Source: Micromonospora pisi
GTDB taxonomy: Bacteria > Actinomycetota > Actinomycetes > Mycobacteriales > Micromonosporaceae
Direction of reading: 5' to 3'
Assembly (NCBI RefSeq): GCF_003633685.1
Contig: NZ_RBKT01000001.1
Span: 8,308,001 to 8,372,000, forward strand
DNA: 64,000 nt
Shown here: piece by piece, positions 51,419 through 60,235 of the stretch
How the letters are laid out: each line of letters begins with the position of its first letter
Position numbering within the stretch: the stretch's first letter is position 1
Translations under genes and position numbers: made by a program
The notes under the pieces: generated by a model
Databases searched by the model: none
Seen by the model: only the letters and a program-made list of their open reading frames with translations
Told to the model about the DNA's origin: nothing

Positions 51419-53077
51419 TCACTGGTAGCCGCGGATCTCCTTGAAGACCGCCGCCAGTGGACCGGTCCGCGCGTCGAACGTACGGCCTCCGGTCAGCGCG
51501 GCGATCTCGTCCATCTCGCCCACGTTCCCCTCGCCGAACAGCAGAGCGAACACCGGTACGGCCTTCGCCCGCGCCGGCAGCTTGCCGTGGTACGACCGGA
51601 AGTCCGCGAAGCTTCTCCCGACCGTGCGCTCGCCGTCGGTGAGCAGCACGACCGAGGTGATCCGGCCGGGTTCGGTCGCGTCGAGTTGGCGGGCCAGGTC
51701 GAGGCCGTTCACGAGCGCGTCGTAGACCGCGGTGTCGCCCTCGGCGGTCAACTGCCGTACGTCGCCGCGGATCCGGTCGAGCGCAGGCTCCCGGTTCGTC
51801 TCCGGTACGTCGAACCGGCGCGGTGCCGACGGCCTGGTGCTGAACGGGAGCAGGATCACCTGTTCCCGACCGTTGAACCTGGTCAACTCGCCGGAGAGCG
51901 AGGTGTCGGCGCCGGAGAGACCAAGCAGTGCGGACTTGAGCCCGTCCAGCCGGGCACCACGCATCGACCCGGAGACGTCGAGCAGGTAGATGGTGCGCGC
52001 CGGTCGGCGTAGTGCGTCGCCGAAGCCGGTGACGAGCGCGGTCGCCGCGTCGTACCGGGACGGGAACGGCAGCTCAACCAGACCACCTTCGAGCGGACCG
52101 AGGACGTCGGCGAGGGGGATGCCGGGCACGGCCGGCCGGCGGAACGTGGTCTCCATGATCCGGCGTTGGGTGCTCGGTCGGCGCAGGAAGTCGGCGATCG
52201 CCGCGTAGTTGGTCCGCGCCTGTTCGGAGGCGCCGGCGAGCAACGTGAGCGGGTAGTCGGCGGTTACCACGCCGTCGGCGGGGTGGACGATGGTCAGCGG
52301 TTCGGCGAGCTTGCCGCCGTGGTTGAGGGACACGAGCACCGACTCGTAGTTGATCAGCCCGTCCACCGGGGCGTCGCCGCCCTGCCGCTTGACGTACGCC
52401 TCGGCCAGCCACCCGGACGAACCGGCGGTGAGGGACTGCCCGGCGAAGAAGGGCCGGAGCCGAGGCGTGAGCGCGTTGATTTCGGCCGTACCCAGTGCCC
52501 GACCGGTGCCGGCGAGGGCGGCGGCGACACTCACCAGCGCGGAGTAGCCAGAGTTCGACGCCGCCGGATTTGTCATGCCGTACGTGAACCTGCCGTCCCC
52601 GGCCGCCGTGGCGATCTCGCTCCAGGTCGGCCGGTGCGCGTCCCAGCCCAGTTGTCGCGCCACCGAGGTGCGCAGCCCGAGCACCACCGGGGAGTTGGCC
52701 ACCTTGGTGCTCACGTCGATCTTGCCGATGGCGTTCGGGTGCAGCTCCAGGTAGCGGTTGCTGGAGAACCAGATCGCGTCCTGGTCGGCTGCGGCGGCGC
52801 CGGAGACCACCCGCTCGATCCCGTCCAGCGTGCCGATCTCGGTGAGTTGCACCCGTACCCCGGTCGCGTCCTCGGCCTGGGCCAGGATCGGCCCCAGGTC
52901 GGCCAGTTCCGAGCCGGCCAGCACCCGCAGTACACCCGAGCCGCGCTTGTACGGGGCCTCGGAGCCCTCGGACGGCTCGGGTGGGGCCTGGCTGGTGCAC
53001 CCGGCCACGGCGGTGAGCAGAACCACCAGCAGGGTCAGATATGCGGTACGGCGCACTCGTCGTCTCCTCGTCGTCAC
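51419..53077 (-). CDS. Lipoprotein with solute-binding and von Willebrand A domains
   Basis: This 552-residue lipoprotein has a signal peptide with lipobox TAVAGC (Cys27). A periplasmic-binding-like domain follows at about 45-345 (LRVLAGSELADLGPILAQAE, GMTNPAASNSGYSALVSVAA). A C-terminal VWA domain from about 360 shows the MIDAS motif LLDVSGSMRG and LLTDGERTVG. It is anchored outside the membrane. The GTG start overlaps the TGA of the upstream gene, which encodes a second membrane-bound binding-type protein, so the two are likely partners. VWA domains bind protein partners through a metal ion. Function unknown. Confidence 0.8.
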   Translation of the reverse strand: MTTRRRRVRRTAYLTLLVVLLTAVAGCTSQAPPEPSEGSEAPYKRGSGVLRVLAGSELADLGPILAQAEDATGVRVQLTEIGTLDGIERVVSGAAAADQDAIWFSSNRYLELHPNAIGKIDVSTKVANSPVVLGLRTSVARQLGWDAHRPTWSEIATAAGDGRFTYGMTNPAASNSGYSALVSVAAALAGTGRALGTAEINALTPRLRPFFAGQSLTAGSSGWLAEAYVKRQGGDAPVDGLINYESVLVSLNHGGKLAEPLTIVHPADGVVTADYPLTLLAGASEQARTNYAAIADFLRRPSTQRRIMETTFRRPAVPGIPLADVLGPLEGGLVELPFPSRYDAATALVTGFGDALRRPARTIYLLDVSGSMRGARLDGLKSALLGLSGADTSLSGELTRFNGREQVILLPFSTRPSAPRRFDVPETNREPALDRIRGDVRQLTAEGDTAVYDALVNGLDLARQLDATEPGRITSVVLLTDGERTVGRSFADFRSYHGKLPARAKAVPVFALLFGEGNVGEMDEIAALTGGRTFDARTGPLAAVFKEIRGYQ

Positions 53078-54273
53078 GGTCGTAGGCGTACATCGAGAGT
53101 GGTGAGCAGCGACTCGATGGCCGCCGATGCGGGCGGTTCCACCACGTCGCTGATCCGGCCGGGCAACGCCGCACCGCCGGCGGAGACCCCGGCGAGCACG
53201 GCCGCGGAGACCGACTCGTCGGCGGTACGGAAGCCGTGCTCGGCAGCGAGCCGGACAAGCCCGGCATCGGTGTTCAGGAGGCGGCCGACCTCGCCTCCCG
53301 GACCGGTGAACGCGACCAGGGTGTGGACACTGCGTACGGTCGGCGAGAGGTACAGCAGGGTGCCGTTGCGGGGTAGGAGCCCGGTCCGGATCGCCTCGAC
53401 GTACTGGGCCTCGTACGCGAGCACCAGCGGCGCGAAGTCCAGGGCCTGGGTCAGGTATTTCTGGAACGGGTCCTCGGTGGACCGTTCCAGGCCGCCCTGA
53501 TCGGCGAAGAGCCGGACCACCTGGTCGACGACGGAACCGTTGTCGCCGAGTTGCCGGGCCGCCAGCCAGGCGTAGCTCGCGGCGGAGCTGGAGTCACTCG
53601 GATGAGTGGTACTGAGCAGGATGTCACGCCGGGCCGGGTAGACGACGTTGCCGGGAAGCTGGTCCCAGCGCACGTCGCGGCGCGCTAGGTCGAGGAACTT
53701 CGCCAGGTCGAGCACCTGGTGACCCTCGGCTGCCCGGTGTACGACGCCCTGGGTGGCGAGCAGGTCGACGATCGGGGTGAAGGTCGCGACCGCGAGCGGC
53801 GAGGCGAACGGGGCGTACGAGTCGACGGCCGGGCGGACCTGGCGTATTCGCTCGGCTGCCTGCTCGCTGCCGGGGAAGGCGAAGTCGTACCGTCCCAGTG
53901 GCACGGTCGTCGACATCTCGCCTGAGCCGCGCGGGTCGACGTCCACCCGGAGTCCGTGCCGGGCAAAGACGTTCTGCACCCGAGGGTCCGAGAAAAACGA
54001 TGACTTCTCCGACCCGACCACACCGTGGATCGTGGTCGGTCGTTCGGGTACGGCAAGGTGATATCCGATCCCGGCCCCGACAGCGGCGAGGATGACGATC
54101 GCGATCACGAAGATCCAGGGGCGCCTCACCGGCCGATGGTGGGAGTGGATCGCGTCCAGGACGGGGTATGGGCGGTGAACGGCTGGCGAACGTTGACTGT
54201 CGGGTTCGACCGCCGCCGTGTTCACCGAACTGGCCCACGCGAACTGACCGCAGACCCGAAACGGGTCCGCCAT
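53074..54273 (-). CDS. Membrane-anchored solute-binding-like protein
   Basis: This protein of about 399 residues has one transmembrane helix (WIFVIAIVILAAVGAGIGYH, near 51-73). An extracellular domain follows that resembles type 2 periplasmic binding proteins: HGVVGSEKSSFFSDPRVQNV, LRVDVDPRGSGEMSTT and GRYDFAFPGSEQAAERI. The start is uncertain; the ATG at 54273 is used but lacks a clear ribosome site. The stop overlaps the start of the lipoprotein/VWA gene downstream. No transporter permease is nearby, so the pair is probably a surface sensor or a remodelling system rather than an importer. Confidence 0.7.
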   Translation of the reverse strand: MADPFRVCGQFAWASSVNTAAVEPDSQRSPAVHRPYPVLDAIHSHHRPVRRPWIFVIAIVILAAVGAGIGYHLAVPERPTTIHGVVGSEKSSFFSDPRVQNVFARHGLRVDVDPRGSGEMSTTVPLGRYDFAFPGSEQAAERIRQVRPAVDSYAPFASPLAVATFTPIVDLLATQGVVHRAAEGHQVLDLAKFLDLARRDVRWDQLPGNVVYPARRDILLSTTHPSDSSSAASYAWLAARQLGDNGSVVDQVVRLFADQGGLERSTEDPFQKYLTQALDFAPLVLAYEAQYVEAIRTGLLPRNGTLLYLSPTVRSVHTLVAFTGPGGEVGRLLNTDAGLVRLAAEHGFRTADESVSAAVLAGVSAGGAALPGRISDVVEPPASAAIESLLTTLDVRLRP

Positions 54274-54310
54274 GTCCCTTGTCCGAACGCAACAGCGCCC
54301 GCTCATCCAC

Positions 54311-57049
54311 TCATTGAGCCGAGACCTCGACCCCGAGGGCGGCGAGGTCTCGCCGGCCTTCGGCGGCACGGTGGGGTAACAGCAGGAGCGTGCAGGCTCG
54401 TTCGAACCGGGCGCCGATGCGCTCCCATCCCGCCACAGAGGCGGTGAGGGCGGCGGCGTCGCCATACAGGCGGCCTCGGGCGCGGGCGGTGCAGGCGGTG
54501 GCCCACGCGTTCTCGTGCCGCTCGGCGGCCGATAGCAGGTCCGGTGCGTCGGGGAGTTCGGCGATGACGGCCAGCTCAGCGCCGACCGCCCTCGAGTAGG
54601 GCGGGGACCAGCTGCGGATGCCGTTGAACGTCAGGCGGACGAGCGCGGCGGCGTCCTCGACCCGCCCGGTGTGTACGGCGAGCCGCGCGTCGACCATCGA
54701 CACGAACGTGGAGTGCGGGGGTAGCTCCCCGATGACCTCGATCGCGCGGGAACGCCACAGCGCGCACCCCTCGTCGTCGCCGCGTAGTCCGTGGACCAGG
54801 GCGACCGCCGCCATCGGCGGCGACATCGTGCCGGTGCGCGGACGGCCGGCCCGCCGCCAGCCCTCCCACGCGGTGCCCGCCATCCGCAGCGCCTCGTCGA
54901 AGCGTCCGCTGAGCACCAGCGGCGTGATCAGGAGGGCGGCCGAGTAGTAGGAACTGCCGGCGAGGTCGTCGTCCAGGGTCCGCTGGCCGATCGACAGGGC
55001 GGCCGGCAGGTCACCGACGCCGAGGGCGGCCAGGTGGGCCATCCGGTACGTGTCGACGATCTCCGGGGCGGCGTTCGGGTCGTGCCGGGACATCGCGGGC
55101 AGCAGGGCCAACCGTTCGTCCGTGATCCGGCGAACGTCCGTGCCCCGCCCCGCCACGATGTCGGCGGTGGCCACCGCGTCCAGTGCCGCGCTGATCAGCA
55201 CCGGATCGCCGCTGGCCCGGGCGGCTGCCACGGCGGCCTCGGCGAGCGCCGGGTCGGCCTCGTACCTGTCGGAGGTCGCAGCCCAGGCCGCCGCCTCGGC
55301 GAGGCGGGCCGCCACCACGGCGTCGCTCGACCCGGCGGCAGCCGACGCCGCCTCGTCGAGGAGGTCACGCAGGCGCTCGTACGGAACCTCGGCGGCGAAC
55401 CCCGCCGGGTGCCGCCGCGCGGTGGTGACCGCCTGCGCCAGCGCGATGGCCGTGGCCCCACGATCCCCGGCCACCCGGGCCCGCTGCGCGGCGGCGAGCA
55501 GCAGGTCGAAGGGCCGCTGACCGTCGTCGCCGATCGCATGCGAGACGGCGGAGGCCGCGTACAGGTCCGCCGCGGCCTCGGCCGGAGCGGGGGCCCGCTC
55601 GGCGGCGGTCCGGTAGTGGCCGAGCGATTCGATCAGGAACCGCCGTGTGTAGGCGAGGTGTGCCAGTGCCTGGGCCAGCCGGTGCGGCAGCTCATCCGGG
55701 CCTTCGGGGGCGACGGCGAGGGCGGCTCTCAGATCGTCGGCGACGCCGTCGAACTGTTCGTACCACTCGTCGCCGTCCAGCCGCGTCTCCAGTTCGGTGG
55801 CGACGTCCGCCGCCCAGCGCAGGTGCCGGTCCTGGATCTCCGGCCGCTCGCCGGAGGCGTCCAGCTGTTCGATGGCGAACGCGCGCACCGTCTGCAGCAG
55901 TCGCCACCGGGCCGCTCCACCCGAGCGGTGCACGCTGACCAGGCTCTTGTCCGCCAGCCTGCCGAGCACGTCGGCAACCGCACCGCGGGTGGTCCCGGCC
56001 GGGCTCACCCCGGCGACGGCGGCGAGGTCGAACGCCCCGGCGAAGACGGCGAGCCGCCGGAACAGTGCCTGTTCCTCGTCATCGAGCAGGTCGTGGCTCC
56101 AGCCGATGACCGCGCGCAGCGAGCGGTGCCGCTCGTCCACACCCCTACCGCCGGCCACCAGCCGTAGCTGGTCGTCGAGCGCGGCCAACAACCCGTTCTC
56201 GCCCAGGGTGGCACTGCGGGCCGCGGCCAACTCGATCGCCAGCGGCATACCGTCCAGTCGCGCGCACAGCTTCGCGACCACTGCGGGGTCCGCCGCGAAT
56301 CCGGGGTCCGCGGCGGTAGCGCGGTCGACGAAGAGTCGCTCGGCGTCGGACTCCAGCGGCAGCGGGCCCAGCGGTACGGCACGCTCACCCCGTACGCCGA
56401 GGCGTTCCCTGCTGGTGGCCAGGATGCGCGTGCCCGGGCAGGCGGCCAGCACCCGCTCCGCGAACGGTGCCACCACGTCGATCACGTGCTCGCAGTTGTC
56501 CAGCACCAGCAGCGATCGGCCCTCCCCGAGCCGCTCCACCACGGCGTCCTCCAGCGACTGCTGGGGGCGCTCGCTGACGCCGAGCGTGGCGGCCACCGCC
56601 TGTGCGACGTACCCGCCGCGGGCCGGAACGAGATCGACGAAGGCGCCGCCGGAGGGGAAAGAAGGCCCCGCCGCCGCGGCGATCTGGCCTGCCAGCCGCG
56701 TCTTGCCCACCCCGCCCGGTCCCACCACGGTCACCAGCCGGGCGCCGCGCAGCGTCTCCATCAGATACTCGCGCTCCGCGTTTCTGCCGATGAAGGTGGT
56801 GAGCGTCGATGGCAGGCCGGCCAGCCGTCCAGGTACCGGCGCCCCCGCCTGCACCTGTACGGCGAGCTCGCCGAGGGCCCTCCGGTCGGCGACGCCGTAC
56901 TTGCGCAGCAGCGAGGAGACGTGATTCTCCACGGTCCGCACGGAGATGTGCAGCCTGCCGGCGATGTCCGCGTTGGACAGGCGCGCGCCCAGCATGACGA
57001 GCACCTCGATTTCCCGCTTCGACGCTCCGGCGGGATGCGTGACATCCAT
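54311..57049 (-). CDS. LuxR-type regulator with NB-ARC ATPase and TPR-like region
   Basis: This 912-residue protein has an N-terminal LuxR helix-turn-helix (ASKREIEVLVMLGARLSNAD and RTVENHVSSLLRKYG), an unusual position since LALs usually carry it at the C-terminus. An STAND/NB-ARC ATPase follows, with Walker A VTVVGPGGVGKTRLAG near 105 and Walker B SLLVLDNCEHV. The C-terminal half is alanine-rich helical repeats of TPR type. Such proteins act as large switch regulators. It is divergent from the reductase gene at 57186 with a 136-bp gap, so it may control that gene and itself. Confidence 0.85.
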   Translation of the reverse strand: MDVTHPAGASKREIEVLVMLGARLSNADIAGRLHISVRTVENHVSSLLRKYGVADRRALGELAVQVQAGAPVPGRLAGLPSTLTTFIGRNAEREYLMETLRGARLVTVVGPGGVGKTRLAGQIAAAAGPSFPSGGAFVDLVPARGGYVAQAVAATLGVSERPQQSLEDAVVERLGEGRSLLVLDNCEHVIDVVAPFAERVLAACPGTRILATSRERLGVRGERAVPLGPLPLESDAERLFVDRATAADPGFAADPAVVAKLCARLDGMPLAIELAAARSATLGENGLLAALDDQLRLVAGGRGVDERHRSLRAVIGWSHDLLDDEEQALFRRLAVFAGAFDLAAVAGVSPAGTTRGAVADVLGRLADKSLVSVHRSGGAARWRLLQTVRAFAIEQLDASGERPEIQDRHLRWAADVATELETRLDGDEWYEQFDGVADDLRAALAVAPEGPDELPHRLAQALAHLAYTRRFLIESLGHYRTAAERAPAPAEAAADLYAASAVSHAIGDDGQRPFDLLLAAAQRARVAGDRGATAIALAQAVTTARRHPAGFAAEVPYERLRDLLDEAASAAAGSSDAVVAARLAEAAAWAATSDRYEADPALAEAAVAAARASGDPVLISAALDAVATADIVAGRGTDVRRITDERLALLPAMSRHDPNAAPEIVDTYRMAHLAALGVGDLPAALSIGQRTLDDDLAGSSYYSAALLITPLVLSGRFDEALRMAGTAWEGWRRAGRPRTGTMSPPMAAVALVHGLRGDDEGCALWRSRAIEVIGELPPHSTFVSMVDARLAVHTGRVEDAAALVRLTFNGIRSWSPPYSRAVGAELAVIAELPDAPDLLSAAERHENAWATACTARARGRLYGDAAALTASVAGWERIGARFERACTLLLLPHRAAEGRRDLAALGVEVSAQ

Positions 57050-57185
57050 CGCGCCATCATGCCCGATCGTGGATCAGTGGTGCGTAGTCGAATGAGTGGT
57101 GGAATGCGTGATCGCCACCGATGCCCGTCCCGCCCCCCGTGCGGCAGGCTCGACCTGGGTTCACCGAAACCACTTGGGAGACATC

Positions 57186-57782
57186 ATGGGACGCGTTGTT
57201 TTGTCCATATTCACCACTGCCGACGGGGTCGTCGACGATCCGCAGCGGTTCACGTTCCAGTTTGTCAGCGAGGACTCCATGCGGACCGGGCTGGCGCAGC
57301 TGCAGGCCGCCGACGCGCTGCTGCTCGGCCGGGTCACCTATGAGGGGTTTGCCGCGTCCTGGCCGAACATGACCGACGAGGCGGGCTTCGCCGACAAGAT
57401 GAACAGCATGCCCAAGTACGTCGTCTCGACGACGCTGGACCGGGCCCAGTGGAACAACACCACCGTCATCAGCGAGAACGTTGCCGAGACGATCACCAAG
57501 CTGAAGGCCGAGGTGAATGGCGACATCCTGATTTACGGCAGCGTCGCACTGGTCAGGTGGCTGCTGCGCAACGAACTCGTCGACGAACTGCGCCTGGTCA
57601 CCTACCCCGTCGTGATGGGCGGTGGCGTGCGCCTCTTCGAGGAGCCGGGCGAGCCGGGGGTGCTCCGGCTGGTCGGCGCGCAGGCGTTCGACTCGGGTGT
57701 GGTCGTGCTGACCTACGCTCCCACCGGGGACAAGCTCGTCGGGTGGGGGCAGGAGCCCGGGGCCCCGGTCGGTGAAGGGTGA
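57186..57782 (+). CDS. Dihydrofolate-reductase-like RibD C-terminal domain protein
   Basis: This 198-residue protein has the DHFR/RibD-C fold: VVLSIFTTADGVVDDP, ADALLLGRVTYEGFAASWPN, KYVVSTTLDRAQWNNTTVI, GDILIYGSVALVRWLL and ELRLVTYPVVMGGGVRLFEE. It is a stand-alone NADPH-type reductase of unknown substrate, not a folate or riboflavin gene by context. The ATG at 57186 follows GGGAGA. It is divergent from the LuxR/NB-ARC regulator. A decayed relative lies at about 30840-31184. Confidence 0.87.
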   Translation: MGRVVLSIFTTADGVVDDPQRFTFQFVSEDSMRTGLAQLQAADALLLGRVTYEGFAASWPNMTDEAGFADKMNSMPKYVVSTTLDRAQWNNTTVISENVAETITKLKAEVNGDILIYGSVALVRWLLRNELVDELRLVTYPVVMGGGVRLFEEPGEPGVLRLVGAQAFDSGVVVLTYAPTGDKLVGWGQEPGAPVGEG

Positions 57783-57863
57783 GAGCGAGGCGGCCCCGAT
57801 CCTCGGCTACGACACGTTCTGTAGACCCATGCTTCTCAACGAGCAGCGATGAAGGAGAAGACC

Positions 57864-58208
57864 GTGAACGACGATGTCACCCAGTACATCAACAAGACGC
57901 AGCCGTGGCAGATCGACGTATGTGAGAAACTACGTGTGATGATCGACCAAACCATTCCAGGTGTTGAGGAACGGCTTCAGTACGGCAAGCCGCACTACCT
58001 CAAGAACGGCCACTACGCTGCCGTCATTGCGGTAGCCAAGTCCAAGGTCTCGTTCATGGTCTTCAACGCGACGGACATCCCTGAGGTCAAGGGATTCCTC
58101 CGGGCAATGGGCAACGGTGAACGCAAAACTGTCGACATCAAAGAAGGGCAAGAAGTCGACTTCGGCGCGCTCGCCAGCATCCTGGGAAAGACCACGGCCG
58201 CCCTGTAG
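57864..58208 (+). CDS. DUF1801 domain-containing protein
   Basis: This small protein (114 residues from GTG 57864) matches the DUF1801/YdhG-like family of alpha/beta proteins: DDVTQYINKTQPWQIDVCEK, QYGKPHYLKNGHYAAVIAVA, and KGFLRAMGNGERKTVDIKEG. The GTG is preferred because AAGGAG lies seven bases upstream and family members begin just before this point; an ATG at 57849 adds five residues. Biochemical role unknown. A strong hairpin follows. Confidence 0.78.
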   Translation: MNDDVTQYINKTQPWQIDVCEKLRVMIDQTIPGVEERLQYGKPHYLKNGHYAAVIAVAKSKVSFMVFNATDIPEVKGFLRAMGNGERKTVDIKEGQEVDFGALASILGKTTAAL

Positions 58209-58255
58209 GTGCCAGCGTGTCTGCCGTCACCACAAGGCCATTGGCCGGTGACACC

Positions 58256-58292
58256 TCCCCAACTTCGATCTCAACGGGATCGAAGTTGGGGA
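58256..58292. terminator. Hairpin terminator between convergent genes
   Basis: Perfect 15-bp arms TCCCCAACTTCGATC (58256-58270) and GATCGAAGTTGGGGA (58278-58292) with a 7-nt loop lie between the DUF1801 gene and the leftward tail-collar operon. It can end both transcripts. Confidence 0.8.
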
Positions 58293-58426
58293 AGGACCCG
58301 CCGGCCCGCCGCGATCAACAAGGTAGTGATCCGCACTTGCCCGATCCGGTTGGTGCTCCGATGGTGCTCGGACGTCGGGATACTGCGACGAACGCACTCG
58401 GAGGCGTAATTCCCGGCGCGGATCCG

Positions 58427-59017
58427 TCAGGCCCGGTACCGAATGATGAAGTTGACGTACGCGTTGCCGGGGCGTGTCTCGGCGTCGCCGCCCTCGTCGA
58501 CGGTGTGGTGGTGGTTGCCGCCGGAGTTGGACTCCACATCGTCGTCGTTCCAGATGCTGCGGTAGCTGCCGATCACCGCCCGCGCCGAATACCCCTGGGG
58601 GGTGCGGGCCTGGTGGCTGTGGTTGCCAGCGGAGTCCAGCGCGAAGGCGGTCTGTGGTCGGGCGGTGGCGTGGCCCTGCCGCGACCCGCACCGGTTGCCG
58701 GACGCGCCGCCCGGTGCCGGTTCGGTCCGGCTTCCCGCGTCCGGGTCGCGTCCGGTGTGGTCGTCCACCCCGCGCAGGAGGTAACCCCGGTAGTCGGGCA
58801 GGGTGAACGTGCTGGTGCCGTCGCCGCCGCCGTGCAGGGTTCCGATGACCGCGAACAGATCCGGATAGTCACTGCGACTGATCATCCGCCCGTTGCAGTA
58901 CATCCAGCCCTGCTCCTCCAGGAAGTTCTCGTCGATCGGCGCACCGGTCGCGTACGGCACGACGGTGCCCACCACGAAGTGACCGCGCGGCACCAGCGGC
59001 AGCGACATGTCGCTCAT
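58427..59017 (-). CDS. Phage tail-collar domain protein, paralogue 3
   Basis: This 196-residue protein has the tail-collar fold found in phage fibre tips and MdpB-like proteins: VGTVVPYATGAPIDENFLEE, GWMYCNGRMISRSDYPDLFA, and STFTLPDYRGYLLRGVDDHT. A variable C-terminal part carries two HxH motifs, GNHSH and GNHHH, which in phage fibre tips bind metal on the three-fold axis. It overlaps the upstream paralogue by ATGA. It is the last gene of the RHS operon. A structural or receptor-binding role outside the cell is inferred; no signal peptide is seen. Confidence 0.85.
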   Translation of the reverse strand: MSDMSLPLVPRGHFVVGTVVPYATGAPIDENFLEEQGWMYCNGRMISRSDYPDLFAVIGTLHGGGDGTSTFTLPDYRGYLLRGVDDHTGRDPDAGSRTEPAPGGASGNRCGSRQGHATARPQTAFALDSAGNHSHQARTPQGYSARAVIGSYRSIWNDDDVESNSGGNHHHTVDEGGDAETRPGNAYVNFIIRYRA

Positions 59018-59637
59018 CGGTTCCCCCTCGACGATCCGCTGCCGTAATAGATCAGGTAGTTGAGGTAGGCGTTGACCGGGGTGCTGTCCAGGTCCCCTCC
59101 AGTGATCGTGTGGCTGTGTTTGCCGTCGCGCGAGGTTTCCGCGGTTTCCTTGTTCCATCGGGCGTAGTGGTCCGACGGCCCCTTGGCGTGTGAGTAGTCG
59201 ACCGGCACGTTCGGCACCCAGTGCTTGTGCTCGCCCGTCCAGTTGCTGCTGAGCTGGGCGCCGGCCGGACGCGCGGTGGCCTTCGGCTGGACCGAGCCGA
59301 CCCGGTCGCCGGTGAGACCGCCGGGGTTCGACGCGGTCCGGCTCCCCGAGTCCGGGTCGTTGCCGGTGCCATCGTCGACGCCACGGTGGAACCGACCGCG
59401 GTAGTCGGGCAGGTTGAACGTGTTGGTGCCGTCCCCGCTGCCGTGGATGTCACCGATCACCCGGTACAGGCGGTCGTAGGTGGCACGGGACACGGCGCTG
59501 CCGTCGCACAGCAGCCAGCCGTCCGGGGGAGGTGAGTTCCCCGACACGACGCCGCCGTAACCGACGACCGAGCCGATGAGCACCCCGTCGTCGAGGCCCT
59601 CAGCGGGCCGGCCCTGTTGGACACCGTTCATGGTCAT
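59014..59637 (-). CDS. Phage tail-collar domain protein, paralogue 2
   Basis: This 207-residue paralogue shows GSVVGYGGVVSGNSPPPDGW, WLLCDGSAVSRATYDRLYRV, and NTFNLPDYRGRFHRGVDDGT. The variable tail has two HxH motifs, EHKHW and GKHSHT. It starts 3 bp after the stop of paralogue 1, so translation is probably coupled. Two ATG codons are close together; the second (59631) is better placed relative to the GAGGG in the end of the upstream gene. There is no export signal. Confidence 0.85.
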   Translation of the reverse strand: MTMNGVQQGRPAEGLDDGVLIGSVVGYGGVVSGNSPPPDGWLLCDGSAVSRATYDRLYRVIGDIHGSGDGTNTFNLPDYRGRFHRGVDDGTGNDPDSGSRTASNPGGLTGDRVGSVQPKATARPAGAQLSSNWTGEHKHWVPNVPVDYSHAKGPSDHYARWNKETAETSRDGKHSHTITGGDLDSTPVNAYLNYLIYYGSGSSRGNR

Positions 59638-59640
59638 CCC

Positions 59641-60204
59641 TCACTGGCTGTATTTGATGATGAAATACACGTATTTGTTGATCGGCCTGGTCTCCGCGTC
59701 GCCGCCGTCGGTCACGGTGTGGCCGTGCGCGCCGGCGTCCCTGATCTGTCTCGTGTTGTCCGGCCAGATTCCGTAGTGGCTGCCCTCGGTCGCCAGCCCT
59801 TCGTTCTCCGTCGGCAGGTGCGCTACGTCGTGGGCGTGTTCACCGTCGTCGGCCGCCTTGAACGTGGTGGCCGGCAGTGAGGTGTAGTAGCCCTGCAGCG
59901 AGCCGGGATTGTTGCCGGCGAGTCCGCCGGGGGCCGACGGTGTGCGCGCCTCAACGTACGGGTCCCGACCCGCGCCGAGGTCGACGCCACGGGTGAAGCG
60001 GCCCCGCAGGTCGGGTAGGCGGAAGCTGTTGTGGCCGGCGCCGTAGTTGCCGCCGATCGCGGCGTACAGGGCGGGGTGGTCGGTCTGGCGCAGCTCGGCG
60101 CCGTCGCAGTAGAGCCAGCCCTGCTCGTCGAGCCAGATCAGGTCGACGTTGCCGGCGAAGGCGACGATGGTGCCGACCGGCACCGGTGACGGTTCATCTG
60201 TCAT
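59641..60204 (-). CDS. Phage tail-collar domain protein, paralogue 1
   Basis: This 187-residue paralogue has VGTIVAFAGNVDLIWLDEQG, GWLYCDGAELRQTDHPALYA, and NSFRLPDLRGRFTRGVDLGA. The C-terminal region carries GEHAH and GAHGH. It begins 31 bp after the RHS gene. The three paralogues share the collar core and the pair of HxH motifs but differ in the loops between them, as expected of receptor-binding tips. They may form homo- or heterotrimers. Confidence 0.85.
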   Translation of the reverse strand: MTDEPSPVPVGTIVAFAGNVDLIWLDEQGWLYCDGAELRQTDHPALYAAIGGNYGAGHNSFRLPDLRGRFTRGVDLGAGRDPYVEARTPSAPGGLAGNNPGSLQGYYTSLPATTFKAADDGEHAHDVAHLPTENEGLATEGSHYGIWPDNTRQIRDAGAHGHTVTDGGDAETRPINKYVYFIIKYSQ

Positions 60205-60235
60205 TGGTCCTCCATACGGGTTGCCGGTCTGCTGC

